From Corythucha ciliata (lineage: Eukaryota > Arthropoda > Insecta > Hemiptera > Tingidae), in assembly GCA_038030265.1 (NCBI GenBank), contig CM075938.1:22359009-22423008 (forward strand): 64,000 nt of DNA. Direction: 5' to 3'. Shown one piece after another: positions 34,510 through 45,469 of the stretch. The translations under genes and the position numbers were made by a program. Below the pieces are notes generated by a model. The model saw only the letters and a program-made list of their open reading frames with translations, had not been told where the DNA came from and searched no databases. Numbering within the stretch: the stretch's first letter is position 1; each line of letters begins with the position of its first letter.

Positions 34510-36250
34510 TGAGGCCCACGATGCCCCTGTGAAGTTGCTTTTTTGAATGAACCAATCCTTGATTGGATACTGCAAGGGAAAAATCCGCGAAATTGGGATT
34601 TTGTACCAGCCAAACCCACGTAATTGTTGGTAACTTAAATAAGCCAAAACACGTATAATTGCTTCATTCAACGAACCAATCGCGCAAAATGGGACTTTAA
34701 AGGCATAAACCAGCGAAATTGCTGTTTTTAGGGAGCTTACTCCACGATAAGCAGGCATTTGTGGTGCCAACCATGGACGTAGTCAGAGTGTGCCAGGTTT
34801 GGGCAGTTTCCCTTCGACAAGACTCGAAAGCTAAGGCCATAGCAGGGCAGCTGCCCTACCAAAATGTGTTTCGTCAAAATTTTCTCAGGTTCACCCTAAA
34901 GACTTCCGGATTCATCGGAAAAATTTCACTCACTAGTAAACCAATTTTGCGGTTTTTTCTCCCAAAAAACACATTTTCGTGAGTCCGGGGTAAAAGGATT
35001 GCCTGGTTGAAAAACCACTTTGGTTGTTTTGCGCAAGCATGTTTTTGCACGAAAGCCACTTTCATAGGTTTGGCTCTCTAAAAAACCAATTTATCGGATT
35101 TCGCTCTGAAAAGACAAACAATTTCGTGAGTCGTGCTCTCTAAAGAGATCCATACACGTACATTAAAATATTGCGTAATAAATTTGTACAATATCAATAT
35201 TTTGTTTCCAGATGTTTACGGATAAAAAATGGGTTGTTCTGGATTGTGCGACCCATCTACACAACCCACAAACGATCAATTTTATTGAGCAACCCCTAGT
35301 TTGCGCAATATTAACACATGTAAGGGCCACTTTAAAAAACCAATTTTGTGGATTTCGCTCTCTAAAAGCCATTTTCGAGGGTCTGGCACACTGCATAGTC
35401 GTTTTACTTTTAGCAGGACTGGCTCACTTAAAAACAATTTTGCGTGTCAAGCTCACATGAAAATCAAGTGCGCGGATTTTAGCGGATGTTAGCTGATTTT
35501 ATCCAATTTCACGGAGTTATCCAATTAAAAAACCACAATTACTTGGATTTTGCGCACTATTAGTGAACAATTTTTACCATTCTGGCTCACTAAAACGCCA
35601 ATTCCACTGGTTTTAGTCGCTAAAGGAACCATTTTCGGGGGCCTTTGCTCCATCAAATTCAATTTCATGGGGTTTTGGGTTGCTGAAAAACAAATTTCAT
35701 GCATACTGACTTCAATTGTGGCGGCTTGTTGTCATAAATCCGATTTTGCACGGATTGCCCGACTTAAAAACTATACTTTGGCGGTTTTTGCACAAGGGGT
35801 TTTTTTTACACAAAAGCCATTTTCACAGTTTTGGTTCACTAAAAAACTATTTATTAAATGTTTAGCTTCGTAAAAAATCTCTCATCGACTATAGCCCGCG
35901 AAATTGATGTTTAAGGGAGCCAATCAACCCGCGTGGTGAACCGTGAAACCCTGTGAGAACCCAGTGAAAAGAGTATACCGGTAAAATCGAACTTTTGAAG
36001 AGATATTGGGTGTTTTGAGTGTAAGCGAAGTTCGCCAATTTTGTTTTTTGAAGAGCCGATGAAAGAGAGAGAGAAAAAAAATTGAGATGGAGCGCTGACG
36101 TGTGAAAAATTCTCTAATTCGCGGTTAAAATGGAGAAAACGCCAACTCTCGGCTTCTGAAGGTAACCCCGTAACTGAAAGTGAATAAAATCCCTAATCCG
36201 CGGCTATTGTATGAGGAAAAACCGCTAATTCGCGGATAAATTCTCATTCA
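34510..36250. repeat. CGCGAAATT-type repeat block 3, with an orientation switch
   Basis: From 34560 to about 34740 units read AGCCAAACCCACGTAATTG or CGCGAAATTGGGATTTT. From about 34930 to 35830 they read the other way: AAACCAATTTTGCGG, GGTTTGGCTCTCTAAAAAAC, CCAATTTTGTGGATTTCGCT, AGGACTGGCTCACTTAAAAA. From 36100 to 36270 the second form appears (CTAATTCGCGGTTAAAATGG, CTAATTCGCGGATAAATTC). Units differ by 20-40 percent from each other, so the block is old. Confidence 0.75.
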
Positions 36251-36285
36251 CTGCTCAAATGTGGAAAGTCGCAAATTAGCGTCTA

Positions 36286-36512
36286 TAAAGGCCAATTCAC
36301 ACACATCAGTGCCGTGAACCGGCAAATAAAATATTATTCTCAATGGAAATTGAAGGGTCACGTCCCTGACTCGTGCCGGATATGTGTGAACAAACCTCTC
36401 AATTCCCATGTGAGAATAATATTTCACTTGTCCGTGTAATAATATTTTACCGTCCGTGTCCCGGACGGAGCACGACCCGTTCACGGCACTGATGTGTGTG
36501 AATAGACCTTAA
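36286..36512. mobile_element. MITE, TAA-flanked, 221 bp
   Basis: The element 36289-36509 starts AGGCCAATTCACACACATCA and ends with the near reverse complement GTGTGTGAATAGACCT. It is flanked by TAA on both sides (36286-36288 and 36510-36512). Arms include CAGTGCCGTGAAC and AAATATTATTCTCA. A TAA/TTA duplication with short TIRs is the pattern of PIF/Harbinger MITEs. No coding capacity. Confidence 0.8.
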
Positions 36513-36899
36513 AGTGTCTAATAATATAAGTCGTGGTCAAAATTTAAATATAACAGAATTTCATAGTAAGGACGAATTGGTATCTTTTATTAATAATATA
36601 ATTGAATAATTTGATAATAAATAGTTTTCTCTTGTGAGTTTTGCTCCTTTTTGTGGGTGTTACTTTATCTCTTTTTTAAATGTATCGATTTCAACTTGTT
36701 TTTATTTTACTGCTAGATGACGCTCTGTACCGGCCCCGGTTTAGGGTGTAGGGCAATAACAAATCAACTAAAAAATTTTAAAATCAAATTATTAATATTA
36801 AAGAAAACGAATTGTATATACTCGTCTGTATAAGCCTAAATAAATAAATACATAAATAACAAATCAAGAAAATATACCTATTAGGGGTAAAATGGATGA

Positions 36900-37170
36900 C
36901 ATTTGTTAATCTGCAGAGAATTGAGAAAATAGTAAGTCGCAGTTTCCAGAGGCAACAGAAGAATCTCAAATTCACAGGTAAAATTGGTGAAAATCGCATT
37001 AGAAGCTCAAATCTCCAGGAAAAACACAAATTCACAGCCGAAATTGGGAAACATCTGTAATTCGCGGCTACAATGGAGACGAATTGCTAATTCACCGATG
37101 AAATTGAGAAAAAGCGCTGAAGTGTGGAAAAAACGTTGAATTCGCGGTTAATGTGGAGAAAACGCCAAAT
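36900..37170. repeat. Second-form repeat block (TTCGCGGTTAATGTGGAGAA units)
   Basis: Units of about 35-45 bp such as GAAATTGGGAAACATCTGTA, AATTCGCGGCTACAATGGAG, AATTCACCGATGAAATTGAG and AATTCGCGGTTAATGTGGAG. They match the 9.45-9.83 kb and 36.1-36.27 kb patches. Confidence 0.7.
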
Positions 37171-37464
37171 CGTGGCTCTCGTGGAGGCAACTTCATGGGT
37201 GCTGGTGAAAGATACGCTCGGGGGTGCCAAATGTCTACGCCTGACAATGAGGAGGGGGAGGAAGCTAAATATAAATCCTGTCCCTCCCTACAAAATCTCT
37301 GGGTTAACCCCCCCCCCCCCAGTCTAGTTTAATTGGGGGCCATTCTCATGTGGTTTCAGGTGGATTGAAGAATCTTATGTGAGCAGTATCTCCATTTTTG
37401 GCGGTTGAGTGTTCTTTTGGTGAGAACCCCCCCCCCCCGCCCCAAAGTCTGAGGTAGAGGTGTT

Positions 37465-37545
37465 TAAAGCTGCGTTTACATTCGAGAGTTTTTAGCTCTC
37501 GAGAGTACTCTCAAGAGCTTAACTCGCCAGTCTAAACGGGCCAGA
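37465..37545. mobile_element. Decayed TAA-type MITE, about 75 bp
   Basis: Begins TAA then AGCTGCGTTTACATTCGAGA, like the three better kept TAA-flanked MITEs. The middle is a near-perfect palindrome around CTCTCGAGAGTACTCTCAAG. The right end GTCTAAACGGGCC pairs with the left end, but the right TAA is lost. Confidence 0.5.
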
Positions 37546-38600
37546 GAGTTCTCCCCCCCCCTGCCGCCTGCCGTACCTGGCACTCTCAAGAGTTCAACTC
37601 ACGCGATTTTCTCTCACGTAGCCACACCATTATGGCCAGTCCGATTGTTTAACCACGTAGTTGGGACTGCAGCTTGGAACTGTTTGTTGTTTTGCTAAAT
37701 TGACAAATTTATCAATTTGCCTCCGAAACTGCCTATTTGAAGGCTTTATACTGTAGTTAAACTGTCTATTTGACAAAATATCGGGTAAACGGATTTGTCG
37801 CCTAATCAGTTAAACTGTCTATTTGACCACGGCAACTCCAATTCAAACTATATGAAACCTTCAAACTAGGCGCAGAAACATGATAGCATGACAATTTAAC
37901 CCACACAAAATGGTGAAACAAGCGACAATTTGGCTCTCTGCCCTATACATATATAATCTGATGGTTTGGTCTAAAGCTGGTGTTCGTTGGCAAATTTTTT
38001 TTTAGAAAAATGGGAGGGAAACAGGCTACAGCCGGAAATTTTGTGCCTGGAACAAATTCTATGTTCAAAAGTATGGTACAGCCTGTTGTTTTTTGTACCG
38101 CAGAATTAAATTCTGGAGTAAAATTGACAGAAATCGAGCTATACCTCCACATGTAATTGCTTTGTGTATTCATGGAGACTTTTTTCGGAACTGACAATAG
38201 ATCGGGTTTATGACCTTTTACATTTGTACAAAGGGTTAAAATGAACTCAGTTAGTTAGACTCAGTATACCTGTAGACTTCCGAAAATCTCATTTTAAAGT
38301 ATTTCCACCGAACTGTCACTTAATTCTTGAAGGAGTGCGTGATTCTTATAATCCTCCTGGCACCGTTTTTCAACTGTTTATATGTCGAGATTTGAGTGTA
38401 TAATCTCTGATTAAGGGCCCAATTGAATTTATTACTTTCCGAATGATCAATTTAAAACAAACTCCACCGCCCTTTTCCATAGTAGTCTCATTCCCTTCAA
38501 TTCATTCACAGCGCCCGACTAAATAATAATAGCCAGAGGGAGGGTCTTTCATGCGGGTACACGCGCCCAGGTGGCAACACAACCCTCCGTCAACCGATCA
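37546..38600. other. Non-coding stretch downstream of the Sox gene
   Basis: No domain-bearing ORF. It has several CTGTCTATTTGAC words (37720-37830) forming a loose local repeat. It is mostly free of recognisable transposons. Confidence 0.4.
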
Positions 38601-38609
38601 ACCCTTTTT

Positions 38610-39160
38610 GTTTCTTTATTTTTTTTAATGTCTGGGAGACTAGTGCAGCGGCGACCAATTTTAAAACAGAACAATTTTTTATTTGATATTTTCAAATGTT
38701 TATACAAAATTATACACAAAAAACGACAAATATTGTAAATGTATTTACATTTTTTAATAGTTAAATACTTTGGCGAACAATTATTCAGTACACTATGTAC
38801 AATTAGGAGGCCTGACTTTTTTTAAAGAAAAAACTTTCGATATTTTAATTATTATTTTCCGTGGGTTTAACAGTTCAACCTATTGCTTCGGGGAATTGGG
38901 GAAGGGCAGATCTAATGACTATAAAAAAGACAACATTTAGAAGCATGGTTTTGTGTGATGGGGGGGGGTCACTAAACAATGTGTAAATAGAAGCGAAATA
39001 TAAATAAATTAAGTCTTACCTCGTATGAACACATATCACAAGTATAAATTAATTCTAGCACGAGAGTTTTACACAGCTTGTTTCGATGTGTGGGGTTCAG
39101 GGTGTTGGGGCGGGGGAGCGAGGAACAAAAAGCAGAACGATAATTCTTTTTGTGTGGGTT
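38610..39160 (-). other. Probable 3' UTR region of the Sox gene with poly(A) signals
   Basis: On the minus strand AATAAA words lie at 38678-38683 and 38615-38620, about 480 and 540 bp after the stop codon. The stretch is AT-rich below 38850. The true cleavage site cannot be told from sequence. Confidence 0.4.
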
Positions 39161-39973
39161 TTAATAAATGACGGACACTGGTCGACGAAGACTGTCAATA
39201 TCCAAAGCGGGTGGTGTATTCGCCGACGACACTGGTGGCCCGTTTTGATCCGTCGGGCTTGAGCCGGGGCTCTGGCCGCCGACGCCGCCGTTGCCGAAGA
39301 GGAAATGCGGAGGCGGTGGTTGAAACAGAGCCGACAGCGGTGGTGGAGGAGGTTGGAAAGATTTGTTTTGATGCGTTGGGTAGAGTGAACTGTAGAAGGA
39401 ACTGACCACACTCGCATTCTTGCCCGCACCACCGTCACCACCGCCGTTGACTTGGCCTGAATTCTGACTCTGAACGAGTTTACTGAAATTGACCGCGTCG
39501 AACGCCGAACCGAAATAGGGTGGTAGCGGAGGGTAGGCGGCTCCAAGGCCTTCCAAAGGGTGCGGGTGATTGCCGGCAAAATAGGGCGGCAGTGGGAAAC
39601 TGTGGAAACCTGTGCCGGACGTCGGCACTGGTGTCGTACCTGCTTTCATCATCTGCGGATGTTGACCGGGTGCTTTTGGTTTCCGCCTGGGTCTGTACTT
39701 GTAGTCTGGGTGCTCCTTCATGTGCATCGCTCTCAGTCGTTTTGCCTCATCAATGAACGGCCTCTTTTCCGCCTCCGTCAACAGTTTCCATTCAGCGCCC
39801 AAACGTTTTGAAATCTCCGAATTGTGCATTTTCGGGTTGTCCAACGCAATTTTCCTCCTCTGTATCCGCGACCAAACCATGAAAGCATTCATCGGCCGTT
39901 TGATATGCTGCTCTGTGGGACTTTGCGGCTCGATGCCGCCCCCCATTTGGAACGAGTAACCGTGAGTGCTCAT
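39161..39973 (-). CDS. SoxB2-type (Sox21/Sox14-like) HMG-box transcription factor
   Basis: A complete 270-residue, intronless frame from ATG 39973 to TAA 39161. The HMG box spans residues 23-101. It has [11 protein letters not shown] (26-36, with the Phe-Met wedge that bends DNA), [17 protein letters not shown] (47-63), [20 protein letters not shown] (69-88) and [10 protein letters not shown] (91-100). RAMHMKEH with RRKPK favours SoxB2 over SoxB1, which has RALHMKEH and RRKTK. HIKRP resembles arthropod Sox21b and Dichaete. The C-terminal half is Pro- and Gly-rich (PPLPPYF, poly-Pro near 205-225) and ends RRPVSVIY. The start context AAACATG is good. The product is a nuclear regulator of neural or ectodermal development by family knowledge. 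No breaks are seen, so it is probably functional. Confidence 0.96.
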   Translation of the reverse strand: MSTHGYSFQMGGGIEPQSPTEQHIKRPMNAFMVWSRIQRRKIALDNPKMHNSEISKRLGAEWKLLTEAEKRPFIDEAKRLRAMHMKEHPDYKYRPRRKPKAPGQHPQMMKAGTTPVPTSGTGFHSFPLPPYFAGNHPHPLEGLGAAYPPLPPYFGSAFDAVNFSKLVQSQNSGQVNGGGDGGAGKNASVVSSFYSSLYPTHQNKSFQPPPPPLSALFQPPPPHFLFGNGGVGGQSPGSSPTDQNGPPVSSANTPPALDIDSLRRPVSVIY

Positions 39974-40079
39974 GTTTATTCCCGAACCGTGAATCGGGGA
40001 CTGAATTCAAAGAAACCACCTCACTTTTCCGGTCCCGGAGGACTAACACCGCACAAGAGGGGTTTAGTAACACCCTTCC

Positions 40080-40200
40080 CACCGAGCAAAAGGGCGGGAT
40101 ATAAAGCGAACCAATGAGGAAACACAAGGGGAACCACGCCTTCTACTCTCTCGAATCTCTCGAGAGTGAGAGAGAGTGACAAACCACCCCAAACCACCTA
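40080..40200 (-). promoter_or_regulatory. Possible core promoter of the Sox gene
   Basis: About 100-200 bp upstream of the ATG the minus strand reads CATTGGTTCGCTTTATATCC. This places an inverted CCAAT word next to a TATA-like TTTATA. Farther up (40140-40175) is a GAGA-rich tract, TCTCTCTCACTCTCGAGAGA. GAGA tracts bind GAGA factor in arthropod promoters. The assignment rests on position and words only. Confidence 0.35.
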
Positions 40201-40706
40201 CGATTCTCTTCTTCAAGTTCTTTTCATGGAGGCGGCGGTATGGGGCTATCCCTTCTCTCACTCCTTGCGTTAAAGGCTGCGCTTAACAATGGAACAATAA
40301 TGAATCTGGATTTCCTTTACTGTCTTAGTTTACTTAGGCTTAAGATACGGGCTCTCGAGATGCTTGGGAGTGGGGAGAGCCGATAGTGGGAGAGGTCGCT
40401 ACATTAATAGAATACTTTATGTATGGAGTAAGTATAATGTTTTATTTTACTATGTAATTTAACTTGGCTTCTCTCAGGAGCCCTGACCTGAAAAACATCG
40501 TCTATGCCTTGAACATTTTTTTGCGGGACATAATTAGGCCTCATCCTACGCCCCGACCTATGCTACGTTATGTAACACTGATTGGCTCCAGCAAAGTCTC
40601 CTACCTGACACTGTTTGCAGTCTTCGTGGAGCGACATCACTCTGAAGCCCTGGGAGCCAGGTTTCCCTCCCCCTCCCCTTCGCCAGAAAACGCTTAATGA
40701 GTTCCA

Positions 40707-40728
40707 TCTATAGTCAATTGACTATAGA
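40707..40728. repeat. Perfect 22-bp palindrome
   Basis: TCTATAGTCAA followed directly by its reverse complement TTGACTATAGA. It lies about 735 bp upstream of the Sox start codon. Confidence 0.9.
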
Positions 40729-41154
40729 CTCAGGGTCTAAACTATATACGTTACCTCTTGGGTGTAATCCAGTCGCACAACTTCAAACCGTTTTCACGAC
40801 ACCTCCTGTACAAGCTTGTCGAAGAGTATAAACGTACTTCCAGGGCTGTACTGCGTCTTCCTTCCAGGCCTCAAACTGAGCACATCTCAGAAACCTCGCA
40901 AAGATTTCGTGTGTCGGCTCAGGCAACACTCGAAAAAAAAAATGACCAAACGCCATGCCTTCCAATTTCAACTGCCTCACTGTACTCGACACCTATAGTG
41001 CCACCTTTGAAGGGAATGGGTCACTATGACCTACCCCTGCATGTCCGTCACTGGGTGCTTAGGGAAAGGAATGAGGTCCTGAGGGCCCCAGTGGGATAAT
41101 CCTGAGCGATTATGGACAAGGCAAGAAGAAGAGAGCTTAGGACCTCAGCACGTG

Positions 41155-41180
41155 TTGTAGACGTTGAGTCTACAACTATT
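41155..41180. repeat. Short hairpin (GTTGTAGAC arms)
   Basis: GTTGTAGAC and GTCTACAAC, separated by about 5 bases, can pair perfectly. No further context was found. Confidence 0.6.
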
Positions 41181-43815
41181 TTTCATTTCCTCGGAAAGAT
41201 TAAAGCGAGCCAGATTAATCCTTTTTGAGGTCAATTTATTGTTCATTTTACTTTCTTTTTTTCTTTTTAGAAAAGAAGAGAATCTTTCTGCTTTTCAACT
41301 TCACATTATGAGTGATTTTAGAGTGCTGAAGTGTTGAGGAGTGGCTGATGATGAAACGGATCTTTGAAAACATGCAGCGCAGGAGGGGGCGGGATCAAAC
41401 AAAAGAACGTCTTTGTCGAGTTCTACGTTAAATGGGAGCATTTTCCTCCCCAGAATTATACGCCACCCAATTGTGATTAAAAATCTTCATTCTTCGAACC
41501 CACAGTTTTCCTCTTCATCGCCCTTCGTCGACCGCTATTTTGCGTACAATCACTCTCTTTTTTTCCCTCTCTCTTTTTTAGAGTGACAACCACTCAGGTG
41601 CTTGGAAAATATTGCGGATGTTCAGAAAAAAATGTTTTGTCGTTCGAAGAAGACGAAGAAGGGTAAAAGGAAAGACGAACCTTTTCATTATCACTGATGG
41701 GTACTGAGGGGTTTGTTACAGTTGATGGGAGGGGGTGGAGAGTGGCTAAACAGAGTCGTGATATTGCCTCCTCCCCCCGCTCCCCACACACCCATGGTTG
41801 TTCCCTTCAACCATTTCACTCCGCTTCACTGGGTTGGGTGTTGAGGGAATTGTCATCTCTTCTACATCGTAGCGTTTTCGTCGAGAGATGGATTGTGACA
41901 GTTCGTGCGGATTTATTGTAAAGCGACTCTCTCTATCTATCCATTAGAAGGTGGTTAAGGGTGTTGTGGTTGAGGGGGTGGGGGAGGGCAACTAATGTGA
42001 CAAGGCGGAAACGATATTGTAACGCGTCAACAATCCACGATGGGGTTTGAGGGGAAGGTGGTATGGGATGTCATTAATAATCCGGTGGTTGGTTGTATAG
42101 TGATTGTTGGCGGCGGGTGGGTATTACACTTAAAATGCACACGTTTTTCGACAAATAGGTGGAATGAGACGGTGGGGCTGGATAATTCCGGTGAAAAGTT
42201 TGTGTTGTGAGAGAGTTGTACTGTCTCCTCATTTTAGGACTGTAATTAATCGCCCCAAGGGTCGGTTTGTAGTCTAAAAAAGAGACAGTTGTATACGAAG
42301 CAAATGTGTTGAAAGTGCTGCTGCATTGCTGCTGTCTGTTTCTCATAATTATTTTCGCGCTCCAATGCCACCTCCAAATACGACCTGTGAATGGAGGGGA
42401 TCCCAAGCCCGAAAAAAAACTGTGGAAAACAATAATTTGATGCAACAATCCCCATACAACTTCTGGCTCTCTTAATTAGCAAACAAGGTGCAGGGGTCTG
42501 GTTGAATAGGAAACGAGGTTGTAAATAGCGCTCATAAAAGTTTCGCCGAAATTTTTCCGCTTCGTTAAGTCGAGACACCCCCCCCCCCTTCCACTCATTG
42601 TGAATTTCGCTCGTTTATGCTGTCCGTTCTTGTTTTCCCTTCTCTTAATTATTCGAGTGTGCACTAATTAAGCATTCTCCTAGGGTTAATTATTTATTTG
42701 TTTCTTTAAGCAGGTAAACCCATTTACGAGTAGAAAACCCCCCCGTGTTCTTGAGAGAAAGTGGTCCAGTTTAGCTCACAGTTGCACAAACGTGAGAATT
42801 AGGGAAGAGTTTTTATTATTTATTTATTTTTAATTAGCGTATAGAATGATAGAATGCACCTAGTACGAAGATGAAGATGAAACCACACCGAAATGTTGCA
42901 CTCAGTGTAGTTTCAAGTTTTCTGTTAAGCACGCACGGGATAAGGTTGCCAGACAGCCGAGGCTCGTCGCCCAAAGATATATGCGGAGATGATACGTACA
43001 TGTTGGCACGTGGTCAATCTGAGAGCGGTTACAGGTCAAGCATTGGTTGAGCCAAATGTTTTCGAGAATTTATTTATTTATTATTCTTAGTGGTGATCTG
43101 CACATAGGGGTACCCAAGGGCACCATGTAATGGCTAGAAACTGCGGAGTTCACCACTTTCAACTGTATTCTACATAGAGGTAAATAACTGGAGAAAGCCT
43201 GAATGGGCTGGGGGTGGGTAGAAGGGTTGTCACAAATATGGCCGCCAAAGTACACCTTCAGAACCTTGAATTTACCTCTACATGGTCAGGTTATCAACAA
43301 AATTGTTCACTTCCCCCCTGAGATTAATGCAAAATTACAAAAAAAGAGCCCGAGTTAGCATGAACAAGGGGCATTTCGGAGAATTTGTTCGGTAAAAACT
43401 AAATCAAACTCGTCAACACTCTCGTTCTCAAAGCGTGGACGACTTGATGTTCATACGATTTCATTGTAAATGTCATCGTTCGTGGCCGGTAGCCGTGTTT
43501 TCAAGAGAATTTTGGTGTTTATTTTCTAAACTAAGTGGCCCTGATCCCTGATCGCGTTTCATCAAAATACTAGGAAAAATATCACATGGGCGAAACAGTC
43601 ACGAGTTCAGAAAGAGCCGCTCCGTCTCTTGAGGACTGCGAAACAAGGATTTGAACAAAAGTCGCCACACTCATGCAGTTCTCGCTGTGCTCGAACCACG
43701 GGTCTTCTCATTCGCAGTGCTGGTACATATAATGTTTCTGAATTAGTTTGTTTCTTGCTTGCGAGCGATTATTATGTGAAATAAACGTTCGTGATTTCTT
43801 AGCCCCGTAGTAACC

Positions 43816-43901
43816 GCTGTCATGGTAATGATTACAATGAAACAGTACCATGGCAACTGCACCATGCCAACTGTTACCATAGCGACGGTTGCCATGGTAA
43901 A
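43816..43901. promoter_or_regulatory. Cluster of RFX/X-box-like motifs
   Basis: Within 86 bp there are five words close to the X-box palindrome GTTGCCATGGCAAC: TGTCATGGTAAT (43818), GTACCATGGCAACT (43845), CACCATGCCAACTG (43860), GTTACCATAGCGAC (43873) and GTTGCCATGGTAAA (43888). RFX transcription factors bind such sites upstream of ciliary genes. They could equally be a small degenerate tandem repeat. No gene lies next to them. Confidence 0.4.
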
Positions 43902-43949
43902 GTGTGACATTTCATGTGACGAAAAAAAGTGAACAGGGTTCCGCACTAA

Positions 43950-44165
43950 GCGGGCCACACACATGCTTGACAAGCATGGTTTGCCAACCTCGCTTGACAA
44001 GCAGGTTTCATCCCCGTGTGTGGGATCATGTTTGAAGGTTTGACATTACGTTTGACGGACGGTTTTCAGCCACTGCCAGAAAATTTGCTCGCAAACTTGA
44101 GGTTTGACAAACAGATTTGATCGTGTGTGTGTTTTTCAAACCATCAACCCATCAAACCTTCAAAC
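43950..44165. repeat. Composite inverted-repeat patch, MITE-like
   Basis: Begins TAA, GCGGGCCACACACATGCTTG. CCACACAC pairs with GTGTGTGG at 44020. The self-complementary GCTTGACAAGC occurs twice. A second part has TTTGACAAAC and GATCGTGTGTGTG. It resembles the TAA-type MITEs, but the right end is not clear. Confidence 0.4.
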
Positions 44166-44399
44166 CAGGATTGTGCCCTCTTCCTGCCCCTGCGGAACGC
44201 CCTTCAGGACGCAATACCAGGAATTGCGTGCAGGTCCTGGTTATCTCCACCCCACTCCCAATCAGCCGTGGACCGCTTGGTGGTGGGGAGTTTTATGGGT
44301 TGAATATGAGGTGGAGAGTGATACCCGTAATTATTGCGGAGGGGGGGGGACACCGGAACCTAGGGTCCAAGGAGTCCGCGGACGGTTACATGCGGCGAA

Positions 44400-44860
44400 C
44401 TGGTAGACGCTTGTAATGCGAAGACAGTGAGAGCGCGGCGGTGATGTGGTGCGGTGGTCTCTGGATCTCTAGGTGTCGGTACTCTTGGTATCTGGAGCCG
44501 AGAGTTATTGGCTTGTGGCTGGGTCTCCAAATTGGCCATTGTTGGGCCCGTGCCCCGACGATGGCACCATGCGTTGGCGAAGGCGAGGAAGCGACGGGCA
44601 GATGCCTTGGTGGCGACGAGTTGATGCAAATTTTGTGGAATTCGCCACAGTTCCCTGAGGTCGCGATACTGCGGGCAGCGGAGGAGGACGTGCTCCGCCG
44701 TTTCGGCCTCGCCTCCGCCGTTTCGGCCTTGCCTCCGCATGGGCGCAGTCGGGGTTCTGTTGGCGACGGTGGAAGGAGCTCCTCGTTGAAGGAGCCGTGC
44801 CCTGACAGAAGCTGTACCGCTGGATAACTGAGGAAGCACCACTTCCACCGTAGGCGCTCC
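44400..44860 (-). pseudogene. LINE ORF2 C-terminal (zinc-finger) remnant
   Basis: On the minus strand one frame has LSGHGSFNEELLPPSPTEPR and PC. The next has ETAEHVLLRCPQYRDLRELW. This is the GHG...C..C...TAEHVLL.CP motif found after the RNase H domain in LINEs of I/R1/Jockey-like groups. The frames are separated by a tandem duplication of about 20 bp (CGCCTCCGCCGTTTCGGCCT repeated near 44700-44740), which shifts the frame. The rest of the element is absent. The 8.7-kb RNase H remnant could come from the same family. Confidence 0.68.
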
Positions 44861-45069
44861 AAACCTTCAAACCATAGAAAAAAGGGTATTTGGACACTGC
44901 TGAAGCTTGGGCGCCCAATAAAAAGTAGGGCGAGATACATAAATTACGGCGTCTTAAACAAGTTGGCAACGATTACTTAATCGTTGATTAGTTTGATGTT
45001 AAAATTGTTGCTTACTCGACTTGGGAATTGTGCTGGTTTTTAGGTAGCAATATGACGGCATCAGGGGGT

Positions 45070-45181
45070 CCTATTCAGTAGAATTTAGCACCGGCGCTAT
45101 TGCCCCGTCCTCTCCGAATTGGAACATCTCTTTTTAGACAAGAAGGCTGGATAGCGCCGGTGTTAAATTTTACTGAATAGG
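45070..45181. mobile_element. MITE-like inverted repeat, 112 bp
   Basis: Two 31-bp arms match with only two mismatches. The left begins CCTATTCAGTAGAATTTAGC and the right ends TAAATTTTACTGAATAGG. The spacer is 50 bp. The target duplication is not clear. The sequence is unrelated to the TAA-type MITEs. Confidence 0.7.
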
Positions 45182-45469
45182 CTCGTAGAGGCGTAGCAGA
45201 GGGAGCGTGCAAGCCTGGGCTGCTGTAATTTCAACAGCCCCCCCCCCTCACCGGTGAAACTGTAGATGTAGCGAGGATGGGTCCCGTATTAATGAAGGCG
45301 CAAGGAAAAGAAAGATCACTAGTAATATCTTAACATATAAGGGAACAGAGTACACCGATTATTGGACCAGTGGCAGACCATTCTCCATTGCCATAGGAAT
45401 AACAGCGTTGCAAAAAAAAGGTAGCAAAGAATACTTCAGTTTCTGGTGGGGCGGAAGGGGCACCAGAAT

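Larger units (their letters stand above)
40262..43795. other. Non-coding stretch upstream of the Sox gene
   Basis: Relatively free of recognisable transposons. It includes a perfect 22-bp palindrome (40707-40728), a hairpin near 41155-41178 and a C run near 42580-42590. ORFs at 40464-40697, 40758-41099 and 42074-42448 have no recognisable domain. Regulatory elements of the Sox gene are expected somewhere here but cannot be recognised from sequence alone. Confidence 0.45.

Noticed and set aside
39211..39811. Open frames on the plus strand and in other minus frames over the Sox gene
   Set aside because: They are antisense or off-frame shadows of a GC-rich coding exon whose minus-strand frame has a full HMG box.
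40758..41099. 113-residue plus-strand frame as a transposon or host exon
   Set aside because: No motif and no clear splice borders, and the opposite strand is open too.
43590..43700. Words resembling a tRNA T-loop (GGATTTGAAC, TCGAACCACGGGTC)
   Set aside because: No cloverleaf could be drawn around them, and the acceptor and anticodon arms are missing.
44104..44416. Plus-strand frames of about 100 residues
   Set aside because: They run over MITE-like repeats and antisense to the LINE remnant, with no motif.
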